A stretch of 64,000 nucleotides of DNA from Cohnella silvisoli (GTDB lineage Bacteria; Bacillota; Bacilli; Paenibacillales; Paenibacillaceae): NCBI RefSeq assembly GCF_021190915.1, contig NZ_JAIOAP010000021.1, forward strand, positions 47,321 to 111,320, in the 5' to 3' direction. A program made the translations under genes and the position numbers. Below are positions 17,707 through 26,704 of the stretch, piece after piece. The notes under the pieces are model-generated. The model was given only the letters and a program-made list of their open reading frames with translations. It ran no database searches and had not been told where the DNA came from. Positions within the stretch are counted from its first letter, which is position 1; each line of letters opens with the position of its first letter.

Positions 17707-17827
17707 TACGTATAACTCATTTCTTTGAAACCTAATAAAATTTTGCGAATTTGAAGATCAGGTATCGATTTTCTGCCGTTTGCCCCACATAATTGAAGAA
17801 AGAAGACAAATAGCGGAGGCTTCTATT

Positions 17828-18655
17828 ATGTTGTTTACGATTCTACTTGTCGACGACCAACCGATTGAAATTGAAACGATCCGCCTGCTCATTGAGCGCA
17901 ACGGACTCCCGCTTCGTGTGGCAGATGCCAAGAATGGCGAGGACGCGCTGCGCTACTTGGAGAAGAATCAGGTAGATATATTATTTACGGATATTCGTAT
18001 GCCTTTTATGGATGGACTTGCTCTGTCGCGTCGGGCCTTGGAGCTTCATGAAGATCTGAAGGTCATCATCTACAGCGCATATGGCGAATTCGACTACGCC
18101 AAACAGGCGATTCAACTGCGGGTATTCGATTATACCCTGAAGCCAATTAATGTAAACCAATTCCTAAAGCTCATGCACAAAGTCATCGCCGAATGCGAGC
18201 AAGACCGGCTGGAGCGGGAGAGACAGGCTTATTGGGCAGCCTTGGAGAAGAAAACGTTACAGCCGTTCCAGCTTCAACTGCAGCATGCTCATTCCTTCGC
18301 TACATTCGAGGAAGGCGACGAAACGAACCGAAAGGTGATCGATGAGGTCGTTCAACATGTACGAGCGAATTACGGCGCAGAATTGAATGTCGAGTTTTTA
18401 GCTCAGAAGGTATTCCTTTCCCCGAGCTACCTTAGTGCGCTTTTCAAAAAAAAGACGGGAAAAAGCCTGAACAAATTCATTACGGAAACGCGACTGGATA
18501 TCGCGAAATCGCTGCTTCTCAATACGAATATGAAGATCGTCGATATCAGCTCGGCTGTTGGTTACGCCAACCCCTCCTATTTGACGCTCTTGTTCAAATC
18601 AAGCAGCGGGCTTACGCCTGCGCAATTCCGGGAAAGAGGTGGTGCTGAACGATGA
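17828..18655 (+). CDS. YesN-type response regulator with AraC DNA-binding domain
   Basis: The 275-aa regulator has a receiver domain (acidic DD near residue 9, phospho-acceptor D55 in LFTDIRMPFMDG, K in YTLKPIN) and a C-terminal AraC HTH pair (~175-270; FLAQKVFLSPSYLSALFKKKTGKS, IVDISSAVGYANPSYLTLLFK). The ATG at 17828 follows GGAGG by 8 nt. The kinase gene overlaps by 4 bp. The pair is transcribed away from the importer/GH16 operon and probably activates it in response to a sugar or glycan cue. Confidence 0.93.
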   Translation: MLFTILLVDDQPIEIETIRLLIERNGLPLRVADAKNGEDALRYLEKNQVDILFTDIRMPFMDGLALSRRALELHEDLKVIIYSAYGEFDYAKQAIQLRVFDYTLKPINVNQFLKLMHKVIAECEQDRLERERQAYWAALEKKTLQPFQLQLQHAHSFATFEEGDETNRKVIDEVVQHVRANYGAELNVEFLAQKVFLSPSYLSALFKKKTGKSLNKFITETRLDIAKSLLLNTNMKIVDISSAVGYANPSYLTLLFKSSSGLTPAQFRERGGAER

Positions 18656-20361
18656 TCGTTTCCTTTTTCCGCAACATGCGCTTTGGCAGGAAGCTGATCA
18701 TTTCCTACTTGATCATTGCTATTATCCCTTTGTGCGTGCTCGGCGCGTATGCTTACAACAACGCTGTCCATAGTCAAAGAAACCAGCTTTCCTCCAACAT
18801 GCTGAATATGGCGGAGCGCATCGCGACAGAGTTTCAGTACCGGCTGGACCGGCAAATCAATCCGATCAAGTCGATTGTCTATAATCCCAACGTCATTCAA
18901 GCCGTCCAAACCTCCGAGTTTTCCTATGAGCAACTGAACCAAGTGAACGATTTTTTGGAGCCATTTATTCGAAATTATATTTATTACGGCAATGATATTA
19001 AAAAAATGGTTATCTACTCGGAATACAGCAAGGAAGCTTTCGGGGATTATATATTGCCTGCAGCCAGGGTGTCTAAAGAATATTGGTATCTACAAACACG
19101 CACGACGACAGGTACGCAATTCTGGTATGAACATGAGAACGAAATTTTATTCGCTACTCACGAAATTTATGATGTTTTCAAAAGCAAGCCGATTGGCGTA
19201 CTCTATGTAAGGCTCAATTCAGAGAAAATCATTGAAGAGGTATTGAAACAGGATCTCGCGGGGAATGGCTTTCTGATGATCAGCGACGGCAAGCATCCTC
19301 TCTTCTATGTCGGAAGCGAATCCAATCCGGAAGTGCCCGAAAGCGCCGCTCCGAACGAAGTGCGTTTGGCGCTGATCAACGGGAAGCGCCATATGCTTAC
19401 GCAATTGCCGCTTCGGAACACACAGTGGACGCTTCATTACGGAGTGTCGACGGAAAATATTGAGAAAAGCACGCGGAGTATTCTGGGCGTTACGCTGTTT
19501 GTCATCCTGATTTGCTTTGCGGTTATTACGTTGTTTGCAGCTTTGTTCTTCCGAACGCTAGTCAGCGGGCTCAAAAAGCTCTATAACAAAATGAATCTGG
19601 TCGAGAAGACCCAGGATTTCACCCACGTCATCTCATCCCGGTCGAAGGATGAGGTCGGCCAATTAACGAACCGCTTCGGGCAACTGATCAGCCAAATCAA
19701 CAACCTGATCGCCGAAGTTTACGAGAGGCGCATTGCCCAGAAAGAAGCCGAGTTCAAAGCGCTGCAGGCGCAAATCCATCCCCATTTTTTGTACAATACG
19801 CTCTCCGTCATTAACGCCAAAGCGATTCAGGGCGACCTGCCGGAAATTAGCGACCTCGTACAGCATTTATCCAATTTTTACCGGACATCGTTGAACAACG
19901 GAAAGAATACAATCGTGATCCGGGATGAGCTGATGAATGCCAAGGCGTATATCGAAATCCAGTTATCGCGCCGTCAGCGCAGCTTCACGGTAGACTACTA
20001 CATCAACGAAGAACTTGTCCACTACCACACGATAAATTTGACGATCCAGCCTATTGTTGAAAATGCGATTGAACATGGGCTCGATATGAAACGGGAAGGA
20101 AATGGGCACCTGCGGCTAAGCCTCTATGAAGAAAATGACATCCTGGTCTTCGCCGTCGAAGACAACGGACCGGGCATCCCGAATGACAAGCTGGAGAACG
20201 TGCTTAGCGAGCAATCGAACGGATTCGGACTGCAAAATGTGCATAACCGCATCCGCTCGTTTTTCGGCGAGCCTTATGGGGTGAATATCACCAACCACGA
20301 TCAAAAAGGCACAACCGTCACCCTTCGTATTCCCAAAGCAATATTGATATCCAATAATTAG
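18652..20361 (+). CDS. YesM-type sensor histidine kinase
   Basis: A 569-aa membrane kinase: transmembrane segment at ~15-35, extracellular sensor domain, second segment at ~280-303, HAMP linker, His-kinase domain (HPHFLYNTLS near residue 378) and HATPase_c (VENAIEHGLDM; DNGPGIP; GFGLQNVHNRI). Its ATG overlaps the regulator stop. It should phosphorylate the regulator encoded upstream. The next gene on the opposite strand converges 30 bp away, without an evident terminator. Confidence 0.93.
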   Translation: MIVSFFRNMRFGRKLIISYLIIAIIPLCVLGAYAYNNAVHSQRNQLSSNMLNMAERIATEFQYRLDRQINPIKSIVYNPNVIQAVQTSEFSYEQLNQVNDFLEPFIRNYIYYGNDIKKMVIYSEYSKEAFGDYILPAARVSKEYWYLQTRTTTGTQFWYEHENEILFATHEIYDVFKSKPIGVLYVRLNSEKIIEEVLKQDLAGNGFLMISDGKHPLFYVGSESNPEVPESAAPNEVRLALINGKRHMLTQLPLRNTQWTLHYGVSTENIEKSTRSILGVTLFVILICFAVITLFAALFFRTLVSGLKKLYNKMNLVEKTQDFTHVISSRSKDEVGQLTNRFGQLISQINNLIAEVYERRIAQKEAEFKALQAQIHPHFLYNTLSVINAKAIQGDLPEISDLVQHLSNFYRTSLNNGKNTIVIRDELMNAKAYIEIQLSRRQRSFTVDYYINEELVHYHTINLTIQPIVENAIEHGLDMKREGNGHLRLSLYEENDILVFAVEDNGPGIPNDKLENVLSEQSNGFGLQNVHNRIRSFFGEPYGVNITNHDQKGTTVTLRIPKAILISNN

Positions 20362-20391
20362 CCATTTCCAAACTTCAAGCGAATTACTTCC

Positions 20392-21735
20392 TTACTGTAA
20401 GGCTTCTCCGGGAGCAACTTTGCGTTGTCCCCCCGGTTTTGCGGCCGCAGGCAAGATAACCGGAACCGCCTCCCCCGCTTCGGCCATTCTCCGGATCAGT
20501 CGGATTCTCATCGTTTCCGCTACGGCTGCGTGCGATTCCATTCCGATTAAATTCGTCATTTCGTAAGGATCCGATTGAAGGTCAAACAACGAGGTTTCCG
20601 TATAACAGTCCGAGGCGGAGTCGGCGACCGGATTTTTACCCAAAGCCGTTACGCCGTATTTCCAACGTTGCGTCCGCACCGCCCGGCCGACCTCGGTTTC
20701 GCTTATCTGAATGAAAGCTTCTTCCGGCCACGAACTATTTCTTCCCGCGAGCAGCGGCATAATCGATCTGCCCTGCATCCGTTCCGGCACCGGAATGCCG
20801 GCCGCATCCAGAAGCGTTGGAGGCAGATCGATCAAGCTGACCAGCTCCCGAACCTGACGTCCGCCGGAAAATCCCGGACCGGTAATCATCGTAGGAACGC
20901 GTATGGAAGCGTCATGAAGAGAACGCTTGTACTCGGCATTGCGAGTTTTGAAATGACAGCCATGATCCGACGTAAACAGAACGATCGTATCGTCTTGCAA
21001 ACCAAGTGACTTGAGCGCATCCATCAACCGGCCGAACGCTTCGTCCAGCCGTTTGACCATCCCATAATAGCCTGGGACGTGTTGATAGGCGGACCCTCCG
21101 AGTGCGGCCAGATCCGGCGGCAGCCATCCTCCGGTGTACCGTTCCCTATAACCGTCCGGCGCCGGATAATCGTCAAGGTGGTTCTGATGATGCGGCTCGA
21201 GATAGGACAGGAACAAGTAGAAGGGATTATCTTGATGCCCGTCGATATAGCGGATTGCCGCATCCGTAATGGCATCGACCCGATATCCCGGCAGCTTTAC
21301 CGGTTCGTTATCGTTGTTGTACATCACGGCATTGTAAGCATCCGATGAGAATTCCAAAACGTTGGAAGCGAGCCAATACTCGTAGCCGCCCCGGTATTTC
21401 TCGGTAACAGGCTCCTCAGGCGCCAAATGCCATTTGCCGATATAACCGGTTTCATATCCAGCCTCTTTAAAGGAATGAGCGAGAGTCGGAACATTCTCGG
21501 GCAAATGGACGCCATTGACGAAACATCCCGTCGTCGTAGCGTATAAACCGGTCTGAAGGCAAGATCTGGCCGGCCCGCATACCGGCTGGCACGTAAACGA
21601 ATGGGTAAGATGCGTTCCCCTGAGCGCCTCGCGATCGAAATTCGGCATCAACCCCATCGGATTGCCGTGCAGTCCCGAAGTGTCCCATCGTTGTTGGTCC
21701 GTAAAGAACACGATTACATTAGGTTGTTTCGCCAT
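20392..21735 (-). CDS. S1-family sulfatase
   Basis: A 447-aa type I sulfatase with metal-site start NVIVFFTDQQRWD, formylglycine signature C53-G-P-A-R, GKWHL and FTSDHG motifs. No signal peptide is seen, implying cytoplasmic action. It follows the two permeases at 21763-23514 on the same strand and is probably the last gene of that operon. It differs clearly from the sulfatases at 9190 and 29482, so the three may remove sulfate from different positions. Confidence 0.92.
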   Translation of the reverse strand: MAKQPNVIVFFTDQQRWDTSGLHGNPMGLMPNFDREALRGTHLTHSFTCQPVCGPARSCLQTGLYATTTGCFVNGVHLPENVPTLAHSFKEAGYETGYIGKWHLAPEEPVTEKYRGGYEYWLASNVLEFSSDAYNAVMYNNDNEPVKLPGYRVDAITDAAIRYIDGHQDNPFYLFLSYLEPHHQNHLDDYPAPDGYRERYTGGWLPPDLAALGGSAYQHVPGYYGMVKRLDEAFGRLMDALKSLGLQDDTIVLFTSDHGCHFKTRNAEYKRSLHDASIRVPTMITGPGFSGGRQVRELVSLIDLPPTLLDAAGIPVPERMQGRSIMPLLAGRNSSWPEEAFIQISETEVGRAVRTQRWKYGVTALGKNPVADSASDCYTETSLFDLQSDPYEMTNLIGMESHAAVAETMRIRLIRRMAEAGEAVPVILPAAAKPGGQRKVAPGEALQ

Positions 21736-21762
21736 AACTCAATCCTCCTTCAATTGTATGCT

Positions 21763-22608
21763 TTACTCTTTGACTCCTCCAGCAGTTAGCCCCTCTACCA
21801 TATAGCGTTGAAGGAACAGAAACGCGACTAGCAGCGGAAGAGTTGCCGTTACGGCTGCCGCGGTCGCTCCGGACCAATTATAGGAATACTCTCCGAGGAA
21901 CGTGAGCGACAGGCCTGGGCTCAGCGTTCTCTTGTCGAGGTCGCTAACGAGCGTCAAACCGAACAAAAAGTCATCCCACGCGATCAGAAACGTATAGATG
22001 GCGATTGCCATAATGCCGGGCTTCGAGAGAGGCACAATGACGGTAAACAAAGTGCGGAACCGGGAAGCACCGTCGATTTCCGCGGCTTCCTCCAATTCTC
22101 TCGAGATGCTGTTGAAGAAGGTGCGCATGAGCATCACGCTAAACGGAAGCGCCGTCGAAGCTGCGGCAAGAATCAGAACAAACAGAGTGTTCAGCAAATT
22201 CATTTTCTGATATTGGGAGAACAAACCGATGACCAAAGTAACCGTAGGAAACATCTGCGCCGACAAAAGCAACAGCGTAATCATATTGCTTCCCTTAAAC
22301 CGGAAGCGAGAAAGAGCATACCCGGCGAAGATCGATACGAAGATGCACATTACCGTTGCTCCCGACGCGACAAGGAAAGTGTTTTTATAAAAAGTCAGAA
22401 ATACGGAAGAACTTAAAATATCCATATAGCTCCCTAAATTGAGCTGTACGGGCAACCATTTAGGAGGAAGCTTCATCAGCTCGCTATTGCTTTGGAGCGA
22501 GGTAACGAACATCCAATAAACGGGAAACAGAAAACCGGACAGCAACAAGAACAACAAGATATAAGTCAGGCCTTCTTTTTGAAAAAGCATTCTTTTCGCT
22601 GTATTCAT
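21763..22608 (-). CDS. Carbohydrate ABC transporter permease, MalG type
   Basis: Six-segment membrane protein of 281 aa with EAA loop LEEAAEIDGASRFRTLFTVI and the typical C-terminus RYMVEGLTAGGVKE. It follows its partner permease by 12 bp and precedes the sulfatase gene by ~27 bp. It belongs to the second CUT1 importer of the polysaccharide locus; the ATPase is again not local. Confidence 0.93.
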   Translation of the reverse strand: MNTAKRMLFQKEGLTYILLFLLLSGFLFPVYWMFVTSLQSNSELMKLPPKWLPVQLNLGSYMDILSSSVFLTFYKNTFLVASGATVMCIFVSIFAGYALSRFRFKGSNMITLLLLSAQMFPTVTLVIGLFSQYQKMNLLNTLFVLILAAASTALPFSVMLMRTFFNSISRELEEAAEIDGASRFRTLFTVIVPLSKPGIMAIAIYTFLIAWDDFLFGLTLVSDLDKRTLSPGLSLTFLGEYSYNWSGATAAAVTATLPLLVAFLFLQRYMVEGLTAGGVKE

Positions 22609-22620
22609 TACGCTCGTCTC

Positions 22621-23514
22621 CTAATGCTCCGAATTTCTATTCATATAACGCGTAAATAACACAGAGAAAACGAACAGAAGGGCGAGCCAAATGACTCCGA
22701 TGGCCGAACCTTTCCCAAGCTCGTATTTCGAGAAAGCCGTTTCGTAAGTCAGGATAGCAAGCGATGACGTCGAACCGGCCGGACCTCCGTTTGTCAACGT
22801 AAAGAACAAGGTGAACATTTGGAAGTTGTTAACGATCATAATCAAGGTGACGCTTGAAATGACCGGCTTGAGCAAGGGCAGCGTCACATGGAGAAACAGT
22901 TTCCAACCGCTTGCTCCATCGATTTTGGCTGCTTCATACAAACTGGCCGATATGTTCTGAAGACCGGCCAACAGCATGACGCATACGAGAGGCGTCTGTC
23001 TGAACACGGCAACGACGATTATGGCAGCCAATGCCCAATCCATGCTTTGAAGCCAGCTGATATTCGTATCCATAATGCCGAGGCTGGTCAGCATATAGTT
23101 CAACACCCCGTAATCCGGCTGGTAAATCCATAAGAATATGAGCGCGGTAACGATAGTGGGAATAGCCCATGGGATCATGAATATGCTACGCAGAAACCGG
23201 CGCATCCGGATATTTCGATTCAGAAGAACGGCCATAAGAAGACCTAATAGCAGATCAATGACTACGGTCGTCCCGACGTACGTTAATGTAATCTTGAGGG
23301 AATGGTAAAACTCGGACGATCGCAGCAATTCGATATAGTTCCCAAAGCTGTTCCATGAACGATCCGGCGACATTAATGAATAATCGGAAAAGCTCAGGGA
23401 TATGGCGCTTATAAGCGGGCTAATGATGGTCAGCATCATAATGATGAAAACCGGCAGGAGCAATACGGCCGCAAAGATCATATTTTTTTGTTGTCTGCTT
23501 AATCGGAATGACAT
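22621..23514 (-). CDS. Carbohydrate ABC transporter permease, MalF type
   Basis: Membrane protein of ~297 aa with six segments and EAA loop LYEAAKIDGASGWKLFLHVTLPLL. The ATG at 23514 (MSFRLSRQQKNMIF) has GGGGTG upstream; the longer frame to 23592 runs into the space just after the receptor gene and adds a non-hydrophobic leader. It forms the channel with the following permease. Confidence 0.9.
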   Translation of the reverse strand: MSFRLSRQQKNMIFAAVLLLPVFIIMMLTIISPLISAISLSFSDYSLMSPDRSWNSFGNYIELLRSSEFYHSLKITLTYVGTTVVIDLLLGLLMAVLLNRNIRMRRFLRSIFMIPWAIPTIVTALIFLWIYQPDYGVLNYMLTSLGIMDTNISWLQSMDWALAAIIVVAVFRQTPLVCVMLLAGLQNISASLYEAAKIDGASGWKLFLHVTLPLLKPVISSVTLIMIVNNFQMFTLFFTLTNGGPAGSTSSLAILTYETAFSKYELGKGSAIGVIWLALLFVFSVLFTRYMNRNSEH

Positions 23515-23599
23515 ATCCTTCACCCCATCCATTGTTTGTTTCTTTATAAGGGAAAGGACAGCCTCAACGGACTGCCCCCTCCTTGCAACCATCCGACTG

Positions 23600-24970
23600 T
23601 TATTGATTGTACAGTTCTTTGATCTTAGGCATCACTAATGTAATCGCTTCTTCCGCGCTTTTGTTGGCGTCAGTCGTAATCACGATCATGTCCGATGCTT
23701 GTTTCATGGCGTTATCGAACTTGGGATTGGAAGCCGGCAACGGAGAAGCCGTCTTCATTTGCTCGTTGAACACGTTAGCGTACTCATCCTCGTTCATTTC
23801 CGGCAGCGAGGATACGGATTTAAGCGAAGACATGACGCCGTTCAACCGATGATAGATCAGCATGGCATCCTTGGATACGAGGTATGTCACGAATTTGGCT
23901 GCCGCTTCCTTGTTTTTTCCGCCTTCGGTAATGATCAATTGATGCTCCGTGAATACCGTTTCGCTTCGGCCTGTTTTACCCGCGGGTACGACTGTAACTC
24001 CCCACTCTTTATCGAAGGCTTCTCCCTTGCCGCTCATCTTCCGGAAATTCGTTCGCCCGAAATCCCCGTCGATTAACATTCCTAACGTACCGTTAGCGAA
24101 CATGCCGCGTAGAGATTTCATATCCGAGCCTTTGGGAGATACCTTACTGCTTATCAGATCTTTGATATGGTTGAGCGTATCCCCAAGCGCAGTTCCTTGA
24201 TCCCATACGATGGTGCCTTTCTCATCGATGAACTTGCCGCCGTACGTCAGAGTTGCCCTCAGCAGCATGTTGCCCGTATACGAATCCGTCGCCGCGTTTT
24301 CTCCTATTCCATATATCGGATTACCAGCTTCGTCTTTGCCGAGCGCCGCGATTTTCTTGGCCATCTCCGTCATTTCGTCCCATGTCGCCGGGGGTTTCTC
24401 AGGGCTTAATCCCGCTTTCTGAAACAAAGCTTTATTCCAGAACAGAGCATTCGGATGCGGCGCCCAAGGCATAGCCATTACTTTTCCGTTATACGTAACG
24501 CCTGACTTACTTCCTTCCACAATGTCACTCACAATTTCTGCCCCTACCCAATCCTCGATCGGCGCCGCGACTTTCGCTCCGACGAAAGCGGCCGTGAAGT
24601 TCTGGTTGGCCATCGATACGTCCGGAGCATTGCCGCCCGCCGAGTTAACCAGAACCTGATCCTTAAATTGCTGGAACGGTATGCCTAGGGATTTGACCTT
24701 GATATTCGGATTCTTGGCTTCGAAATCCGCAATCAGTTGATTATAAGCTTCCTTCGTACCTTCTTCGACCGAGATCCAGTTCGCGAACGTAATTTCGACC
24801 GTTTCCCCGGTTGGCGTCTCCTTCGCTGATGGAGAAGCGGAAGAAGTGCTTTGCTGGCTTGCGGAATTCGAGGGACCGGTGGTAGAGTTGCCATTCGATC
24901 CGCATGCGGCCAATATGGCGAGCAGACTGACCGCCGATATCCCTTGCGCGATTTTTTTCCACATTTTCAT
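23600..24970 (-). CDS. Sugar ABC transporter substrate-binding lipoprotein
   Basis: Family 1 solute-binding protein of ~456 aa with signal peptide and lipobox LAILAAC, a Ser/Thr-rich linker and the bilobal domain (EITFANWISVEEGTKEAYNQLIADFE; MPWAPHPNALFWNKALFQKAG). The start at 24970 has AAAGGA about 11 nt upstream; an ATG 12 bp earlier is too close to that site. It follows the response regulator gene by ~110 bp on the same strand, so regulator and importer are closely linked. Confidence 0.92.
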   Translation of the reverse strand: MKMWKKIAQGISAVSLLAILAACGSNGNSTTGPSNSASQQSTSSASPSAKETPTGETVEITFANWISVEEGTKEAYNQLIADFEAKNPNIKVKSLGIPFQQFKDQVLVNSAGGNAPDVSMANQNFTAAFVGAKVAAPIEDWVGAEIVSDIVEGSKSGVTYNGKVMAMPWAPHPNALFWNKALFQKAGLSPEKPPATWDEMTEMAKKIAALGKDEAGNPIYGIGENAATDSYTGNMLLRATLTYGGKFIDEKGTIVWDQGTALGDTLNHIKDLISSKVSPKGSDMKSLRGMFANGTLGMLIDGDFGRTNFRKMSGKGEAFDKEWGVTVVPAGKTGRSETVFTEHQLIITEGGKNKEAAAKFVTYLVSKDAMLIYHRLNGVMSSLKSVSSLPEMNEDEYANVFNEQMKTASPLPASNPKFDNAMKQASDMIVITTDANKSAEEAITLVMPKIKELYNQ

Positions 24971-25081
24971 GCAGTGACCCATCCTTTTATCGGCTATTGT
25001 CGTCGGCAGCTTTGACTGCCTTGGTATAAGTATACGAGCACCCGATCTTCGGATTTGTCCATATATTCGGCTGATTTGCTT

Positions 25082-26704
25082 CTATTTTCGTTGCTTATAT
25101 TCAAGCGGGGTCATTCCGGTCGTCTTCTTGAATACTTTAGTGAAATAGCTGGCATTGGGATAACCGACGAGCTCCGCAAGCGCCCCCATCTTCTCTTCCC
25201 CGGCTATAATGAGTTCCTTGGCCTTATCGATACGGATTCGCGTCAAATGATCGTTGAAGGTAATCCCGGTTTCCTTCTTGAACAGTTCGCTAAGATACGT
25301 TTTGTTTAAATGGACGTAGTCGGCCACCTGTTGAAGAGAAATATCCTCAGCAAATTGGGAATTCAGATAACGAAAGGCTTGGCGGATCGGTTCGCTGTAG
25401 GACGGACGAAGCTTCTTTGCTTCCTTCAATAGCTCGGTGACAATTCTGAGCAGCCAGTTCTTTACTTCTTCGAACGTATGAAGTCCGCTTAATTCTTCAT
25501 GCAAAGTTGCCGAATTATAGCGGGCAAGCCGGTCGATCTGCTGCTCGATTTTTCGTATTTTTTGCAGGATCGTGTAAATAAGCTCCAAACAGAAAGCTTT
25601 GAAGCTACTTTCCGATGATTCTTTCGTCTGCAAATTGTTTGCCATATAGGAAAGCAAGACCTGAAGCGCCCGTTCGTAGGACTCCATCTCTACATGATAG
25701 GAGATATCGATCACAACGGGATGCCAATCCTTGCGCTGATTGTTGGAATGGACAAGCTTCAAGTCCGGAAACCATACGATATTTCGTTTGCCGTAAAACC
25801 GTTTCTGACGAAGCGCTTCTGCGGATTCCCTGAACTGTCGTTCTAATTGGGACAAATCCGGGTATGGCTCGCTAATGCCTACCGATGCCGGAACTTGAAG
25901 AAACTCCTGAAGGTTGTTCGATATCCGATGGGCATGACGAATGGATTCCTCCCGGCTCGACTTTCCGATAAGGCTGCCCGCATTGCACATGACGACAAAC
26001 ACATTTTCCTGGTACAGGAAGCTGCAACCGCCGCCCGTCTCATTCCGGATCGTCTCGTCCATAATATTGATTACTGCCAGATCCAGCAGCAATGGGGTCT
26101 GGATTTTGGCATGACTTAAACAATTCGGATAATCATCGAGGCTCACCGTCATCATCATCAAATGTTTGTCAGCCAGAACGATTCGGAACCCGGTCATTTT
26201 GCTGCGGAATTCATGAAGGGCTGCGGGATGGCCTCTGATCAGATCCTTAAAATAGATGGCGCGAAGAGCATATTGATTTTCATTTAGCGTGCTCTTCAGA
26301 GTATAGACTTCTTCTTTCCTCTGACGCTCCGATTCCATCCGGGTTTGGATTGTCCGAATCACTTCGCGCAGCCCGTCAACCGTCACTTCAGCCTTCAAAA
26401 TATAATCGGCCGCACCCAGCTTCAACGCCTCCGACGCATATTGGAATTCATCATAAGAGCTCAAGATCAACGTCCGTATACTCGGATGCTCCGCGGAAAG
26501 ATGCCTGATCAGTTCGAGACCGTTCATGATCGGCATCTTGATGTCGGTGATGACCAGATCCACCTGGTTCGCCCGGCAAAATTCCAGTGCCTCTTTTCCG
26601 TTCCCGCACGTACCCGAAACTTTGACTCCAAGATCCGTTCTGTCTACCAGCGCCTCGAACCAACGGCGAATCTGCGCTTCATCGTCGACAATCAGAATAT
26701 TCAT
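25082..26704 (-). CDS. YesN-type response regulator with AraC DNA-binding domain
   Basis: A 540-aa long-form regulator: receiver domain with D54 (VITDIKMPIMNG), a ~250-residue central region of unknown function, and a C-terminal AraC HTH (~440-540; VHLNKTYLSELFKKETGITF, LAELVGYPNASYFTKVFKK). It overlaps the kinase gene by 4 bp. Likely target: the importer/sulfatase genes immediately downstream. Confidence 0.93.
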   Translation of the reverse strand: MNILIVDDEAQIRRWFEALVDRTDLGVKVSGTCGNGKEALEFCRANQVDLVITDIKMPIMNGLELIRHLSAEHPSIRTLILSSYDEFQYASEALKLGAADYILKAEVTVDGLREVIRTIQTRMESERQRKEEVYTLKSTLNENQYALRAIYFKDLIRGHPAALHEFRSKMTGFRIVLADKHLMMMTVSLDDYPNCLSHAKIQTPLLLDLAVINIMDETIRNETGGGCSFLYQENVFVVMCNAGSLIGKSSREESIRHAHRISNNLQEFLQVPASVGISEPYPDLSQLERQFRESAEALRQKRFYGKRNIVWFPDLKLVHSNNQRKDWHPVVIDISYHVEMESYERALQVLLSYMANNLQTKESSESSFKAFCLELIYTILQKIRKIEQQIDRLARYNSATLHEELSGLHTFEEVKNWLLRIVTELLKEAKKLRPSYSEPIRQAFRYLNSQFAEDISLQQVADYVHLNKTYLSELFKKETGITFNDHLTRIRIDKAKELIIAGEEKMGALAELVGYPNASYFTKVFKKTTGMTPLEYKQRK